A stretch of 64,000 nt of DNA from contig JYOB01000006.1 in NCBI GenBank assembly GCA_000955795.1, positions 124,001-188,000 of the forward strand. The letters run 5' to 3'. Source of the DNA: Burkholderiaceae bacterium 26 (GTDB lineage: Bacteria; Pseudomonadota; Gammaproteobacteria; Burkholderiales; Burkholderiaceae). Made by a program: the position numbers and the translations under genes. Below are positions 48,574 to 57,607 of the stretch, in pieces; the stretch's first letter is position 1; every line of letters starts with the position of its first letter. Under the pieces are notes generated by a model. That model worked only from the letters and a program-made list of their open reading frames with translations. It searched no databases and was not told the origin of the DNA.

Positions 48574-50454
48574 ATGGGAACGTTCGCGATCGGCGTGACG
48601 CCGGCGGATGACCTGATCGACGTATCGCGCAGCGTCGTCGTGACGGGGCTTGCGCCCGGAGCACAGGTGGGCATCGTGGCGCAAACGCGTCGCGGCAATG
48701 GCGTGCTGTGGCACAGCCGCGCCGCGTTTGTTGCCGATGCGCAAGGCACCGTCGACCTCACGCGCGATGCGCCCGTCTCGGGTGATTACACCGGCGTCAG
48801 CGCGATGGGCATCGTCTGGAGCCAGCGTCCGGAAGACGGCAAGGCACGCGAGGTGTTTCCGCAGCCAGCCACGGAGCCATTGACGACCACGCTCACGGCC
48901 ACGGCCAACGGCGAATCGGTCCACGCGAGCTTCGTCCAACGGCTGGCCGCGCCGGGCGTGACGCGCCACGACGTGCGCGACGAAGGTCTTGTTGGCACGC
49001 TTTACCTGCCCGATCCGTATGCGCACCCGGGCCCGCGCCCTGCCGTGCTCATCCTCAACGGCTCGGGCGGCGGCATCAATGAGCCACGCGCGGCACTGTT
49101 TGCCTCGCACGGTTATGCCGCCTTTGCGCTGGCGTACTTCAAAGCACCGGGGCTGTCGGACTACATCTCGAACACGCCGCTGGAATATTTCGAGCGCGCG
49201 CTCGCCTGGCTGCGCAAACGCGTGGAACCGCTGCACGACTTCGTTGCCGTGAGCGGCCAGTCGCGCGGGGGTGAACTGGCATTGCTGCTGGGCGCGACGT
49301 TTCCTGAAGCGGTGTCTGCGGTGATCGGCTATGTGCCGGGCGCCGTCGTGCACAGCGGGCAGAACGCCGCCGACCCCGCCGTCGGCCGCGAGGGCCCGAC
49401 GTGGCTGTATCGCGGGCAGCCGCTGCCGCATCTGTGGGAAGGCAACCGCACCGCGACCTGGGCGCCGTTTGACGAGGGCCCCGCGCCGCATCGGCATGAA
49501 CGCGCCATCCGCACGGCGCTGCACGATGCCGATGCGGTGGCGCGCGCGCGTATCCGCATCGAACGCGCACGCGGGCCGGTGCTGCTGCTCTCCGCCACGG
49601 ATGACGGCTCCTGGCCCTCAAGCGATTACTCGCGCATGATCACCGCCAAGCTGGCCGAGGTCCGCCACCCCTACCCTGTCCAGCACTTCGATTACGAAGG
49701 CGCGGGCCACGCCATCGTCTTCCCGTACGTGCCAACCACGCAGCTCGTTTATGCACACCCGGTGTCGGGCCGCATCAGCACCGGCGGCGGCGAGCCACGC
49801 GCCAACGCCCGCGCCGATGCCCAATCGTGGGCGGCGGTGCGGCGCTTCCTCGCCAGCGCGGTGGCTGCGCGCGGCGCCTCCGTACCCGAATCTCGGAGCC
49901 TTTCATCCATGGATTTCACGCCCGCACAAGACGTGGTCGACCAGGTTGCTGACCTCGGCGACGGCAGCCCCACGCATGCGCTGCGCCACGCCCGCGAAAA
50001 AGTCGCAACCGCCACGCAAGGCAGCTACGAAGCACTATTCGACGCCGCCCTGCCCGGCCTCACGCTGGGCGAACGCCTGCTCGTGGCGCTGTACGCCTGC
50101 CGCCTGACGCCCGCGCCGGAACTGGCCGAGCACTATCGCGCGCGCCTCGCGAACACGCCTGTCAACACAGATGCCCTGCAAGCGGTCGACCACGGCGATA
50201 TCGACACGCTGACCGACGCGCGCCTCCGTGCCATCCTCACCTTCACGCGCACGCTCGTCGAACGACCCATCGAGGGTGACCGCGACGCGCTGTTGCGCTT
50301 GCCCGCAGCTGGCCTTGCCACGGCCGACGTCGTGACGCTCGCGCAGCTCATTGCCTTCCTGTCGTATCAGACGCGGCTTGTAGCTGGCCTGCGCGCGCTT
50401 CGCGAAGCTGCGGGCGCAGGCAGCGCCGCCGCCTCCACGGAGACCGCAGCATGA
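48574..50454 (+). CDS. Fusion of BAAT/acyl-CoA thioesterase-like hydrolase and CMD-like domain
   Basis: Protein of 626 residues. Residues 1-90 match the bile-acid-CoA:amino-acid acyltransferase/thioesterase N-terminal domain (SRSVVVTGLAPGAQV, GDYTGVSAMGIVW). Residues 130-435 are an alpha/beta hydrolase of the BAAT C-terminal type with S230 (SGQSRGGELALL), D343/D344 (ATDDGSWPS) and H379 (EGAGHAIVF). From M446 a carboxymuconolactone-decarboxylase-like domain follows (AQDVVDQVADLGDGSP, LTLGERLLVALYACRL), without CxxC, resembling the Avi_7170 CMD family that is usually a separate protein. An internal GGAG before M446 could allow separate translation. It ends with ATGA overlap to the AhpD-like gene. 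Confidence 0.8.
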   Translation: MGTFAIGVTPADDLIDVSRSVVVTGLAPGAQVGIVAQTRRGNGVLWHSRAAFVADAQGTVDLTRDAPVSGDYTGVSAMGIVWSQRPEDGKAREVFPQPATEPLTTTLTATANGESVHASFVQRLAAPGVTRHDVRDEGLVGTLYLPDPYAHPGPRPAVLILNGSGGGINEPRAALFASHGYAAFALAYFKAPGLSDYISNTPLEYFERALAWLRKRVEPLHDFVAVSGQSRGGELALLLGATFPEAVSAVIGYVPGAVVHSGQNAADPAVGREGPTWLYRGQPLPHLWEGNRTATWAPFDEGPAPHRHERAIRTALHDADAVARARIRIERARGPVLLLSATDDGSWPSSDYSRMITAKLAEVRHPYPVQHFDYEGAGHAIVFPYVPTTQLVYAHPVSGRISTGGGEPRANARADAQSWAAVRRFLASAVAARGASVPESRSLSSMDFTPAQDVVDQVADLGDGSPTHALRHAREKVATATQGSYEALFDAALPGLTLGERLLVALYACRLTPAPELAEHYRARLANTPVNTDALQAVDHGDIDTLTDARLRAILTFTRTLVERPIEGDRDALLRLPAAGLATADVVTLAQLIAFLSYQTRLVAGLRALREAAGAGSAAASTETAA

Positions 50455-51041
50455 CCGAGATCATCCGCGCCCACGGCTTCACCAATGAATCGCTGGAGTG
50501 GCAAGCGTGGCTCGATGTGGTGGATCTCGACCACGCCACGCCCGAGCAGATCGCCGTGCTGGAAGAAAGCCACCCGAAGGCAAAAACCTCGGATTACTAC
50601 CGCTTTCTCGTTCACCAGCCCGAGATCCTGCGTCAACGCTCGGCGGCGTTCAACGCGATCATGTATGCGCCGGGCGGCCTGTCGCGTGCCGAACGCGAAC
50701 TCGCCAGCGCAGTCGTGTCGCGCGTGAACGGCTGCGTGTATTGCGCGTCTGTCCACGCACAACGCTTTGAGCAGCTCGCCAAGCGTAACGACGTCATCAA
50801 GCAGGTCTTTGAAGATCCGCACATCGCCGGCACGAATGCGCGAGAGCGTGCCATCGCGCTGTTCTCGATCGACCTGACGCTGCGCCCAGGCGATGTGCGT
50901 GGCGAAGACCTGCAGCCGCTCAAGGTCGCCGGCCTGACGGACGTGGAGATTCTCGACCTGATACACGCGGTGGCCATCTTTGCGTGGGCGAATCGACTGA
51001 TGCTGAATCTGGGCGAACCCGTGTTTCCGGATGCGGCCTGA
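50451..51041 (+). CDS. AhpD-like alkylhydroperoxidase domain protein (Avi_7169 type)
   Basis: Protein of 196 residues with the AhpD redox signature: E81/E83, C95-V-Y-C98 and H102 in LSRAERELASAVVSRVNGCVYCASVHAQR. It fits the alkylhydroperoxidase subfamily that is encoded beside CMD partner proteins in ABC-transporter neighbourhoods. It may reduce a peroxide made by the monooxygenase or act directly on the substrate; this is inference. Its ATG overlaps the fusion gene stop by 4 bases and a bidirectional terminator follows. Confidence 0.85.
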   Translation: MTEIIRAHGFTNESLEWQAWLDVVDLDHATPEQIAVLEESHPKAKTSDYYRFLVHQPEILRQRSAAFNAIMYAPGGLSRAERELASAVVSRVNGCVYCASVHAQRFEQLAKRNDVIKQVFEDPHIAGTNARERAIALFSIDLTLRPGDVRGEDLQPLKVAGLTDVEILDLIHAVAIFAWANRLMLNLGEPVFPDAA

Positions 51042-51063
51042 GCCCGGCGGCATCGCCCCAAAG

Positions 51064-51095
51064 AAAAAGCCGCAGATTTGCGCCTGCGGCTTTTT
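51064..51095. terminator. Bidirectional terminator between the AhpD-like and IorB-type genes
   Basis: AAAAAGCCGCAG (51064-51075) pairs with CTGCGGCTTTTT (51084-51095), with A and T tails suited to both converging genes. Confidence 0.93.
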
Positions 51096-51113
51096 CGTTT
51101 CAACACTGCAGCA

Positions 51114-53411
51114 TCACACTATCGGCAACTGCCTCACCGGCTTGCCCGTCAACTGCGCCACGGCATGGGCCACGGCCGGCGCGATTGGGGGCACACCCAC
51201 CTCGCCCATGCCGCTGGGTTCTGCCGTGCTCGGCACGATGTGCGTTTCAATGACGGGCGCCTCAGCCATCTTGAGCGCCGGATAGTCCGGAAAGTTCGAC
51301 TGCACGACCTGGCCGTCCTTGATGTCGATCCGGCCATACAGCGCCGCCGTCAGGCCAAAGATGACCGCGCTCTCCATCTGTTGCGCAACGATGCCCGGAT
51401 TGACTACCGTGCCGCAATCGACCGCGCAGACGACGCGATGCACGCGCGGCTTGCCGTCCTTCATCGACACCTCCACCACCTGCGCGACCACGGAGCCGAA
51501 GCTCGGATGCAGCGCAATGCCGCGCGCACGCGGCGCACCGTCGGCCGCCGGGGCGAGCGGCTGCCCCCAGCCGGCTGCCTGTGCGGCCGTATCCAGCACC
51601 TTCAGCTCACGCGGATGCGCCTTCAGCAAGTCACGCCGCATCGCCAGCGGGTCAAGCTTGGCTGCCGCCGCCACATCGTTGAGAAAGCCTTCCAGGAAGA
51701 ACCCGTTGTACGAGTGGCCAACGCTGCGCCAGAACCCCACGGGAACCGGCAGATCGACTGCCAGATGCGCAATGTGCTCGTGCTCAATTTCGTATGGCAG
51801 GTCGAACAGGCCTTCGGCGGTGTAGCGGTCGATACCCACCGACGGCGCGCCAAACAGGCGATCCAGCTCGCCTGCCAGAATCGATTGGCCAGCGCTGCGC
51901 GACGCGATCGCCATAACCTTGCCGTTCTCGACACGCGCCTTGAGCCGTGCGATGGCCTGCGGGCGATAAAAGTCGTGGCGAACGTCCTCTTCACGCGACC
52001 AGATGACCTGCACGGGCTTGCCATCGGTCTTGGTGGCGATGACGACGGCTTGGCCGATGAAATCCGATTCCAGCCGCCGCCCGAAACCGCCGCCGATGAG
52101 CGGGATGTCGATATGCACCTTGTCGCCGCTCACACCTGCTGCGCGCGCCGCCACCAGCTGCGCCAGCGTGGCGACCTGCGTGGGCGCCCACAAATGCACG
52201 CCGTCCTGCGTCACCTGCGCGGTGCAGTTGATCGGCTCCATCGTGGTGTGCGCAAGATACGGCGCGGTGTATTCCGCCTCGACAATGGTGGCGCCATCGG
52301 CCTTGTCGAAGGCTTTCAGGCCATCGCCCATCGATCGATACGTGAAGCCGCCCTTGTCGCTGTCGAGCGCGCTGACGAGTTGCTGCCGAATGTCTGCGGA
52401 ATCGAGCTTGGCATGCGGGCCGTTGTCCCAAACGGGCTCGATCGTTGCCAGCGCCTGACGCGCCTGCCAGTAATGATCCGCCACCACCGCCACGCCCGGT
52501 GCGCCACCGGCAGTGCCTTCAAACGGCACCACGTAACGCACGCCCGGCATGCCGAGCGCCGCTTTCGATTGAAACGTCTTGAGCTTGCCGCCAAACACCG
52601 GGCACATCACGACGGCGGCATACAGCATGCCGGGCAGGCGCGTGTCGATGGAGAAGCGCGCGCTGCCATCTGTCTTGGCTGCAAGGTCGTTGCGCGGCGC
52701 CGGCTTGCCGATCAACTGGTATTGCGAAGCCGGCTTGAGCGTGACGCTGGACGGTGCAGCAATACCGCGCGCCGACTTGGCCATGCCGCCAAACGTGGAT
52801 TGCTTGCCGCCGGGCCCAATCAACTGGCCATCGCGGATGCTGACTTCCGCAGCCGACACGTTCCATTCGCGCGCTGCGGCTTGCACCAGCGCCGCACGCG
52901 CCGTGGCGGCGGCCTCACGCACGGGCTGCCAGCCATCGGCGGTGCTGCTGCTGCCGCCGGTAATGATGAGGCCGATCTCGCGCGCACTCTTGGCCATGAT
53001 CCAGTGCAGTGCGCGAGCCCAGGTCTTGTCGGCGCTATCGGGATGCAGCGGCAGGGAGCTGTCGCCCATGGCGACGACGTTGCCGTAGATGCGCTCCACA
53101 GGCGAGCTTTCGATGCTCACGCGCGAGAGCGGAATGTCCAGCTCTTCCGCCGCCAGCATCGACAGCGCGGTGTGGATGCCCTGCCCCATCTCCACGCGGG
53201 GCATGGCGAGCACAACGTTGCCTTCGGGCGTGATCTTGATCCAGCCGTTCAGCGCAATCTCGCCGTTGTGCTCGGGGAAGATGGACGGATCGCCCACGCG
53301 GCTGCGCGGTGGCATCACACCCCAACCCACCACCAGGGCGCCGCCAATACCAAGCGCGCCTAGCAGGAAACGGCGGCGTCCGCTACGCGGCTTCGTTGCT
53401 TTCGCATTCAT
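51114..53411 (-). CDS. IorB-type molybdenum hydroxylase large subunit
   Basis: Molybdopterin subunit of the xanthine dehydrogenase superfamily, isoquinoline 1-oxidoreductase branch. It has 765 residues. A twin-arginine signal ([17 protein letters not shown]) suggests export of the folded enzyme. Motifs include [46 protein letters not shown] and [16 protein letters not shown], which carries the catalytic Glu. ATG 53411 overlaps the small subunit stop by 4 bases. The actual substrate (N-heterocycle or aldehyde) cannot be read from sequence. Confidence 0.9.
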   Translation of the reverse strand: MNAKATKPRSGRRRFLLGALGIGGALVVGWGVMPPRSRVGDPSIFPEHNGEIALNGWIKITPEGNVVLAMPRVEMGQGIHTALSMLAAEELDIPLSRVSIESSPVERIYGNVVAMGDSSLPLHPDSADKTWARALHWIMAKSAREIGLIITGGSSSTADGWQPVREAAATARAALVQAAAREWNVSAAEVSIRDGQLIGPGGKQSTFGGMAKSARGIAAPSSVTLKPASQYQLIGKPAPRNDLAAKTDGSARFSIDTRLPGMLYAAVVMCPVFGGKLKTFQSKAALGMPGVRYVVPFEGTAGGAPGVAVVADHYWQARQALATIEPVWDNGPHAKLDSADIRQQLVSALDSDKGGFTYRSMGDGLKAFDKADGATIVEAEYTAPYLAHTTMEPINCTAQVTQDGVHLWAPTQVATLAQLVAARAAGVSGDKVHIDIPLIGGGFGRRLESDFIGQAVVIATKTDGKPVQVIWSREEDVRHDFYRPQAIARLKARVENGKVMAIASRSAGQSILAGELDRLFGAPSVGIDRYTAEGLFDLPYEIEHEHIAHLAVDLPVPVGFWRSVGHSYNGFFLEGFLNDVAAAAKLDPLAMRRDLLKAHPRELKVLDTAAQAAGWGQPLAPAADGAPRARGIALHPSFGSVVAQVVEVSMKDGKPRVHRVVCAVDCGTVVNPGIVAQQMESAVIFGLTAALYGRIDIKDGQVVQSNFPDYPALKMAEAPVIETHIVPSTAEPSGMGEVGVPPIAPAVAHAVAQLTGKPVRQLPIV

Positions 53412-53875
53412 GCGCGACCCTCCCGCAACGCCTTGGCTGCGCGCTTGATGGCGGCGCGCATGCGCGGATACGTGCCGCAGCGGCAGATGTTGGTCATGGC
53501 CGCGTCGATGTCGGCATCGCTCGGATCGGGGTGTTGGGCAAGCAAGTCCGCCGCGGCCATCAGCATGCCGGATTGGCAGTAGCCGCACTGGGGCACCTGC
53601 TCATCTATCCAGGCTTGTTGCAACGCGTGGCGTTTGCCCTCGGCGCCAGCAAGTCCCTCGATGGTTGTGATGTGCTTGCCGGCTGCAGCCGCCACCGGCA
53701 GCACGCAGGACCGCACGGCCGCGCCGTCCACGTGCACCGTGCATGCGCCGCACGCCGCAACGCCGCAGCCGAACTTCGTGCCGGTCAGGTTCAGGTGGTC
53801 ACGCAGCACCCACAACAGGGGCGTGGCCGGGTCGCAATCAACGCTGACCGGCTTGTGGTTGACGTCCAAATCCAT
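53408..53875 (-). CDS. IorA-type [2Fe-2S] subunit of molybdenum hydroxylase
   Basis: Electron-transfer subunit, 155 residues. The plant-ferredoxin-type cluster is held by [11 protein letters not shown] with a later Cys (VRSCVL). The second cluster is in the helical C-terminal domain (CGYCQSGM and ICRCGTY). There is no signal peptide, so it would be carried out with IorB. Together with the large subunit it forms the two-subunit type that lacks a FAD subunit. No cytochrome c acceptor gene is adjacent. Confidence 0.93.
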   Translation of the reverse strand: MDLDVNHKPVSVDCDPATPLLWVLRDHLNLTGTKFGCGVAACGACTVHVDGAAVRSCVLPVAAAAGKHITTIEGLAGAEGKRHALQQAWIDEQVPQCGYCQSGMLMAAADLLAQHPDPSDADIDAAMTNICRCGTYPRMRAAIKRAAKALREGRA

Positions 53876-54015
53876 GGGGCGGTGGTCTCCTTGGCTTTTG
53901 TGATTTTTTGCTGGCCAAGCGTACGTTCAAACGGCTGATGTCAGCAATAGTGGACACCCTCGGTCGCTCGCCACGCGAAGAACCGACAACCTGGCCCGGA
54001 CCAAGGCCGGAGGGG

Positions 54016-54043
54016 TTGGCTAGCTCGCCCAGTGTGCTACAAT
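54016..54043 (+). promoter_or_regulatory. Promoter of tRNA-Ser
   Basis: TTGGCT (54016-54021) and TACAAT (54038-54043) separated by 16 bases. The start would fall just before the mature tRNA 5' end at 54055. Confidence 0.7.
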
Positions 54044-54054
54044 CGTGGGCTTCC

Positions 54055-54145
54055 GGAGAGATGGATGAGTGGTTTAAGTCGCACGCCTGGAAAGCGTGTA
54101 TAGGTTAATAACCTATCGGGGGTTCGAATCCCCCTCTCTCCGCCA
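54055..54145 (+). tRNA. tRNA-Ser (anticodon GGA)
   Basis: Class II tRNA of 91 nucleotides with encoded CCA. Acceptor stem GGAGAGA/TCTCTCC, anticodon loop CTGGAAA within CGCACGC/GCGTGT, long variable arm around TAGGTTAATAACCTA, and T arm GGGGG-TTCGAAT-CCCCC. Anticodon GGA reads UCC and UCU. Confidence 0.97.
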
Positions 54146-54154
54146 GAATACAAA

Positions 54155-54175
54155 TGCCCGCGCAAGCGGGCATTT
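54155..54175 (+). terminator. Terminator after tRNA-Ser
   Basis: TGCCCGC (54155-54161) pairs with GCGGGCA (54166-54172) around GCAA, followed by TTTT. Confidence 0.85.
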
Positions 54176-54288
54176 TCGTTTCCAAGGCACATTCCCGTCG
54201 CTCCAAAGCAAAAGGCCCGGTCTCCCGACAAGGCCTTTTGCATCCCACCGCCGACACGTCTCGCGCGGCCGGCATCCCCTCGCATAAC

Positions 54289-54570
54289 TCAATGCAGCGT
54301 GACTTGCGTCTCGCTCGTCAGCAGGGTCTGCGTAATCTGATCGCGAATCGACTGCGCTTTGAGCAGCAGGCGCAGGGCAATATCGGCACCGCGGGCGTTG
54401 GCCACGTGCTCGATAAACGCGGCGCGTGCGCGTTCATTCAGTGTGGCGACGTGCGCGGCTTCTGACCACACCCGCCACGCGGCAGGCTGACCAACAAACT
54501 GCTCGCGGCGGCGGAGCAGGTCCGAGTCGATGGCAGCGGCAATTTCGACGTCTTGAATGGTGCGATTCAT
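54289..54570 (-). CDS. Small hypothetical protein
   Basis: Protein of 93 residues (MNRTIQDVEIAAAIDSDLLRRREQF), mostly helical, soluble, with no motif I recognise. AAGGGG lies nine bases before the ATG. It stands alone between tRNA-Ser and the CocE-type gene, on the opposite strand to both. It could be a real small regulator or adaptor; support is only the ribosome-binding site and codon pattern. Confidence 0.55.
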   Translation of the reverse strand: MNRTIQDVEIAAAIDSDLLRRREQFVGQPAAWRVWSEAAHVATLNERARAAFIEHVANARGADIALRLLLKAQSIRDQITQTLLTSETQVTLH

Positions 54571-55095
54571 GATGGGCCCCTTGCTGTCTGTGCTGTTGTT
54601 GCGCTCTTCGTGTGGCGCCCTGTGCCGGGCGCGCAGCCTGAATATGCAACGTCCATGCCAACACCGATGAGCCGGTCAACGTGCGCTTTTTGCATGCACG
54701 CGTTGTCGTTTTGATCTGTTTGAAACACCCTGTTGACGGGGCTTCGCGGGCAGCATCCCTCCGTTGGTGGGGTGCGAATTCCTCATCTGAAAACGGCAGC
54801 ACCAGGCCCCTCGTTACGCGGAACGTTACGTAACGCCGGTAGCGTTCCGAGACCCAACGCACGTGCCACACCGCCGTACGGCGCCATCTGCGGGTGTCGT
54901 GCCGTGGGCATGCTTGGTGCTTTATCCATGCGCCCAAGCCCGCTGGTGCGCGGTCGGTCGTGTCACCCACCCCTCTTCTGCGCCGGCCTCTTCGCTTGCT
55001 CCGCTTCCGAACCGGAAGCGATCGGCCGCGTGCCGCCACCTTCGGCGCGCCGCCCCCCCCCCTACACAACAAAAGCATTCAAGAGGAGACACCCC
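54571..55095. other. Intergenic region with palindromic operator-like site before the CocE-type gene
   Basis: The 525 bases have no convincing gene. At 54812-54849 there is a nested symmetry: CGTTACG (54812-54818), the perfect palindrome CGTTACGTAACG (54824-54835), and flanking CGGAACG (54819-54825) with CGTTCCG (54843-54849). This looks like a binding site for a dimeric regulator. Confidence 0.5.
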
Positions 55096-57099
55096 ATGCA
55101 AATGGGTAACCCACGCGTGCGGCGCAGCCGCATGCTGATGTCGGCGCTGCTGTGCGCGGCGCTTTCGCTGTCGGGCTGCGGCGGCGGTGACGGCTCGACC
55201 GTCGCCAACAGCATCCCCGCAGATTCAAACACCATGCAGCCAACACAGCCGGTGCAGCCGGCCGCAGTCAACTGGACCACGCTCGGTACGCGTGCCACAC
55301 CGGCGCAACCGGGAACGTCCATCAAGAGCAACGCGGGCGCCAAGTGGGTCGACTACAACCCGCCGGTGCTCTACGCGGGCGTTGCGCGGCAAGCCATGCA
55401 ATACATCACCATGCCCGACGGCACGAAGCTCGCGGCATATGTGACCTTGCCGGCCGACGCATCGGGCAACGCCGCTGCCGGCACGTTCCCCACGGTGCTG
55501 GTGCAGACGTCGTACAACGGCGGCAACGCGCAATACGAAGCCTCGATTGGCGCAGCGCTGGGCGCGGCCGATCCGTACATCGTCCAGCACGGCTACGCGA
55601 CGGTGGTGGTGGACGTACGCGGCACCGGCCAGTCGCAAGGCACATGGGACGCCTTTGGCGCCGATGAGCAAAGCGACTACGGCCACGTGGTCGACTGGGT
55701 GACCCAGCAATCGTGGAGCAACGGCGCCATCGGCCTTTACGGCGTGTCGTACCTCGGGATCACGACCGTCATCACGGCGGCGCAGAACCATCCGGCGGTC
55801 AAGGCGGCCTTCCCCATCGTGCCGATTGGTGATGGCTACCGCGACATCGTCTTCACGGGTGGCCAGACGAACCTGACCTTCATCCCCGCGTGGTTCGGTC
55901 TGGTATCAGTGCTTAGCTTGACCGATCCGACGCTGGTGACAGACCCGACAATCGGTTTGCCGGCCGTGCTGCAGCACCTGGTGTCTGCGGTCACGACGTT
56001 CCAGTTGCCGACGATGCTGCAGGCGCTGCTCGGCACGACGGCCACGGCCTATGACGGCGCGTTCTGGGCGACGCGTTCGCCGCTGGAAAACGACGGGAAG
56101 ATCAAAGTGCCGACCTTCGTGGTGGGCGGCCTGCACGATCTTTTCCAGCGCAGTGAACCGCTCACGTACGAGAGCATCAAGACGCAGGCACCGGCCAAGC
56201 TGCTGATCGGCCCGTGGACGCATCTGCAGGCCGCGTTGGGCAGCGGGTTGCCGGTCGACGGCGTGCCGCCGCTGAACCACATTCAGCTGCAATGGTTCGA
56301 CCAGTACGTCAAAGGCATGAACGTGGGCGCCGATGCGCTTCCCAACGTTACGCAATACGTGACCGGCCTCGGCCACTACGCCACGGCCACGGACTGGCCC
56401 CATCCGCAGGTGCAGGCACAGCAGCTCTTCCTGCGCGGCGACAAGAGCCTGTCGGCCACCGCGCCTGCGGCAAACGAAGCGTCCAACATGGTCGCGCAGC
56501 AGCCACTGAACGGCGCGTGCTCGATCAGCCTGTCGCAATGGACGGCTGGATTGACGGGTTTCCTCCCGCTGCCGTGCCAGACCGACGACACCATTGCAGA
56601 AGCCGCCGATGTGAAGTTCGAAACGCCGCCCATGCCGGCGGATGTCTACCTCAACGGGCCGATTGAGGCGGATGTGTGGATCTCCACCACCGCGCTGGAC
56701 GCAGGCGTCTCGGTACGCATTGACGACGTGGACGCGGCGGGGAACGTCACGCCACTCACCGATGGGCTTCAGACGGCCTCGCTGCGCGCGGTGGACGCGA
56801 GCCGTTCGCGCACGATGAATGGCCTGATGATCCAGCCATGGCATCCGTTCACCCCAAGCTCCGTGCAGGCACTCATGCCGGGCCAGGCCGTCATGGTGCC
56901 GGTGGAGGTGTTCCCGACGAGTGCGCTCATCGCCAAGGGGCACAAGCTGCGGGTGGCCGTGGGCGCAAGCAACCTGCCGCAAGGCGTACCGCCACTGCCC
57001 ACGCTGCTCAACTCGCTCGTCGGTGTGCTGACGATCTACAGCGATGCGGCCCATCCATCCAAGGTTGTGCTGCCTGTTGTGCCGGCCACGGCGCTGTAG
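55096..57099 (+). CDS. CocE/NonD family hydrolase lipoprotein
   Basis: Protein of 667 residues. The signal peptide ends in a lipobox LSGC (Cys about 28), so it is a cell-envelope lipoprotein. An alpha/beta hydrolase of the X-Pro dipeptidyl-peptidase (S15) type follows: VVVDVRGTGQSQGTW, nucleophile S218 in LYGVSYLGIT, and a likely catalytic His in LLIGPWTHLQ. The C-terminal third is the beta-rich CocE C-terminal domain (VWISTTALDAGVSVRIDDVD). Substrate unknown; esters or peptides are typical. ATG 55096 has AGAGGAG upstream. A terminator follows. Confidence 0.9.
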   Translation: MQMGNPRVRRSRMLMSALLCAALSLSGCGGGDGSTVANSIPADSNTMQPTQPVQPAAVNWTTLGTRATPAQPGTSIKSNAGAKWVDYNPPVLYAGVARQAMQYITMPDGTKLAAYVTLPADASGNAAAGTFPTVLVQTSYNGGNAQYEASIGAALGAADPYIVQHGYATVVVDVRGTGQSQGTWDAFGADEQSDYGHVVDWVTQQSWSNGAIGLYGVSYLGITTVITAAQNHPAVKAAFPIVPIGDGYRDIVFTGGQTNLTFIPAWFGLVSVLSLTDPTLVTDPTIGLPAVLQHLVSAVTTFQLPTMLQALLGTTATAYDGAFWATRSPLENDGKIKVPTFVVGGLHDLFQRSEPLTYESIKTQAPAKLLIGPWTHLQAALGSGLPVDGVPPLNHIQLQWFDQYVKGMNVGADALPNVTQYVTGLGHYATATDWPHPQVQAQQLFLRGDKSLSATAPAANEASNMVAQQPLNGACSISLSQWTAGLTGFLPLPCQTDDTIAEAADVKFETPPMPADVYLNGPIEADVWISTTALDAGVSVRIDDVDAAGNVTPLTDGLQTASLRAVDASRSRTMNGLMIQPWHPFTPSSVQALMPGQAVMVPVEVFPTSALIAKGHKLRVAVGASNLPQGVPPLPTLLNSLVGVLTIYSDAAHPSKVVLPVVPATAL

Positions 57100-57122
57100 C
57101 AAGGCCCGTCCGCGTTGATCTG

Positions 57123-57150
57123 ACGGCCCGCTTCGCGGGCCGTTTTCTTT
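57123..57150 (+). terminator. Terminator after the CocE-type gene
   Basis: ACGGCCCG (57123-57130) pairs with CGGGCCGT (57136-57143), followed by TTTCTTT. Confidence 0.88.
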
Positions 57151-57407
57151 AGATACCAGGCACCACCAAAATATGTAATCCGCCAAATACGTCCGTGAAA
57201 CTACGCATCGCGAATACTGTAGTGAAATTATCGATATCTGAATATAAATAACGCAAATAGAGTAGGAAAACGTTGGCACCATCCAGCCTGCATAATCCGT
57301 CGCACGATTCGAAACGATGGCGCCCCAGTCCTTGCCAGATAAGGTTTCACCGGCAAAACAAAGGTTCTCAATTTGCATTAAGTGAAAACGCTCAGAAAGA
57401 ATGTTAT

Positions 57408-57434
57408 TCAGGATTTTCTTTTCAATGCCGATAA
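57408..57434 (+). promoter_or_regulatory. Sigma-28 (FliA) type promoter of the chemoreceptor gene
   Basis: TCAGGATT (57408-57415), 11 bases, then GCCGATAA (57427-57434). The second half matches the sigma-28 consensus in all eight positions and the first half in five of eight. The gene it would drive is a chemoreceptor, a usual FliA target. Confidence 0.6.
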
Positions 57435-57607
57435 CCCCGTGGAGACCCAAAAATCCGACGCATACAAATCGGTCATACCGTGACATAACCTGCATCTTTC
57501 TCGAGTACGCAGTCCTTACACATAACAACGTGGTTGTCGACCGTCTTTTTTAAAGCCGCTCCGGTGCGCGACCACCTCTCAATCCATTCAGCAAACCGGA
57601 GGACGCA

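Larger units (their letters stand above)
57100..57607. other. AT-rich intergenic island before the chemoreceptor gene
   Basis: The 508 bases begin with the CocE gene terminator. From about 57150 to 57500 the sequence is clearly more AT-rich than its surroundings. It contains a likely sigma-28 promoter on the plus strand. On the minus strand a frame is open for about 130 codons from 57528 (with MSRYDRFVCVGFLGLHGV, and later MQIENLCFAGETLSGKDWG). I cannot identify it; it may be a gene relic. Confidence 0.55.

Noticed and set aside
51078-53363. Plus-strand open frame of 761 codons
   Set aside because: Antisense to the molybdenum hydroxylase large subunit, with the composition typical of antisense frames in GC-rich genes.
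55906-57528. Minus-strand open frame of 540 codons
   Set aside because: Most of it is antisense to the CocE-type gene and therefore not a gene as a whole. Only its first part, in the AT-rich island, is reported as a possible relic.
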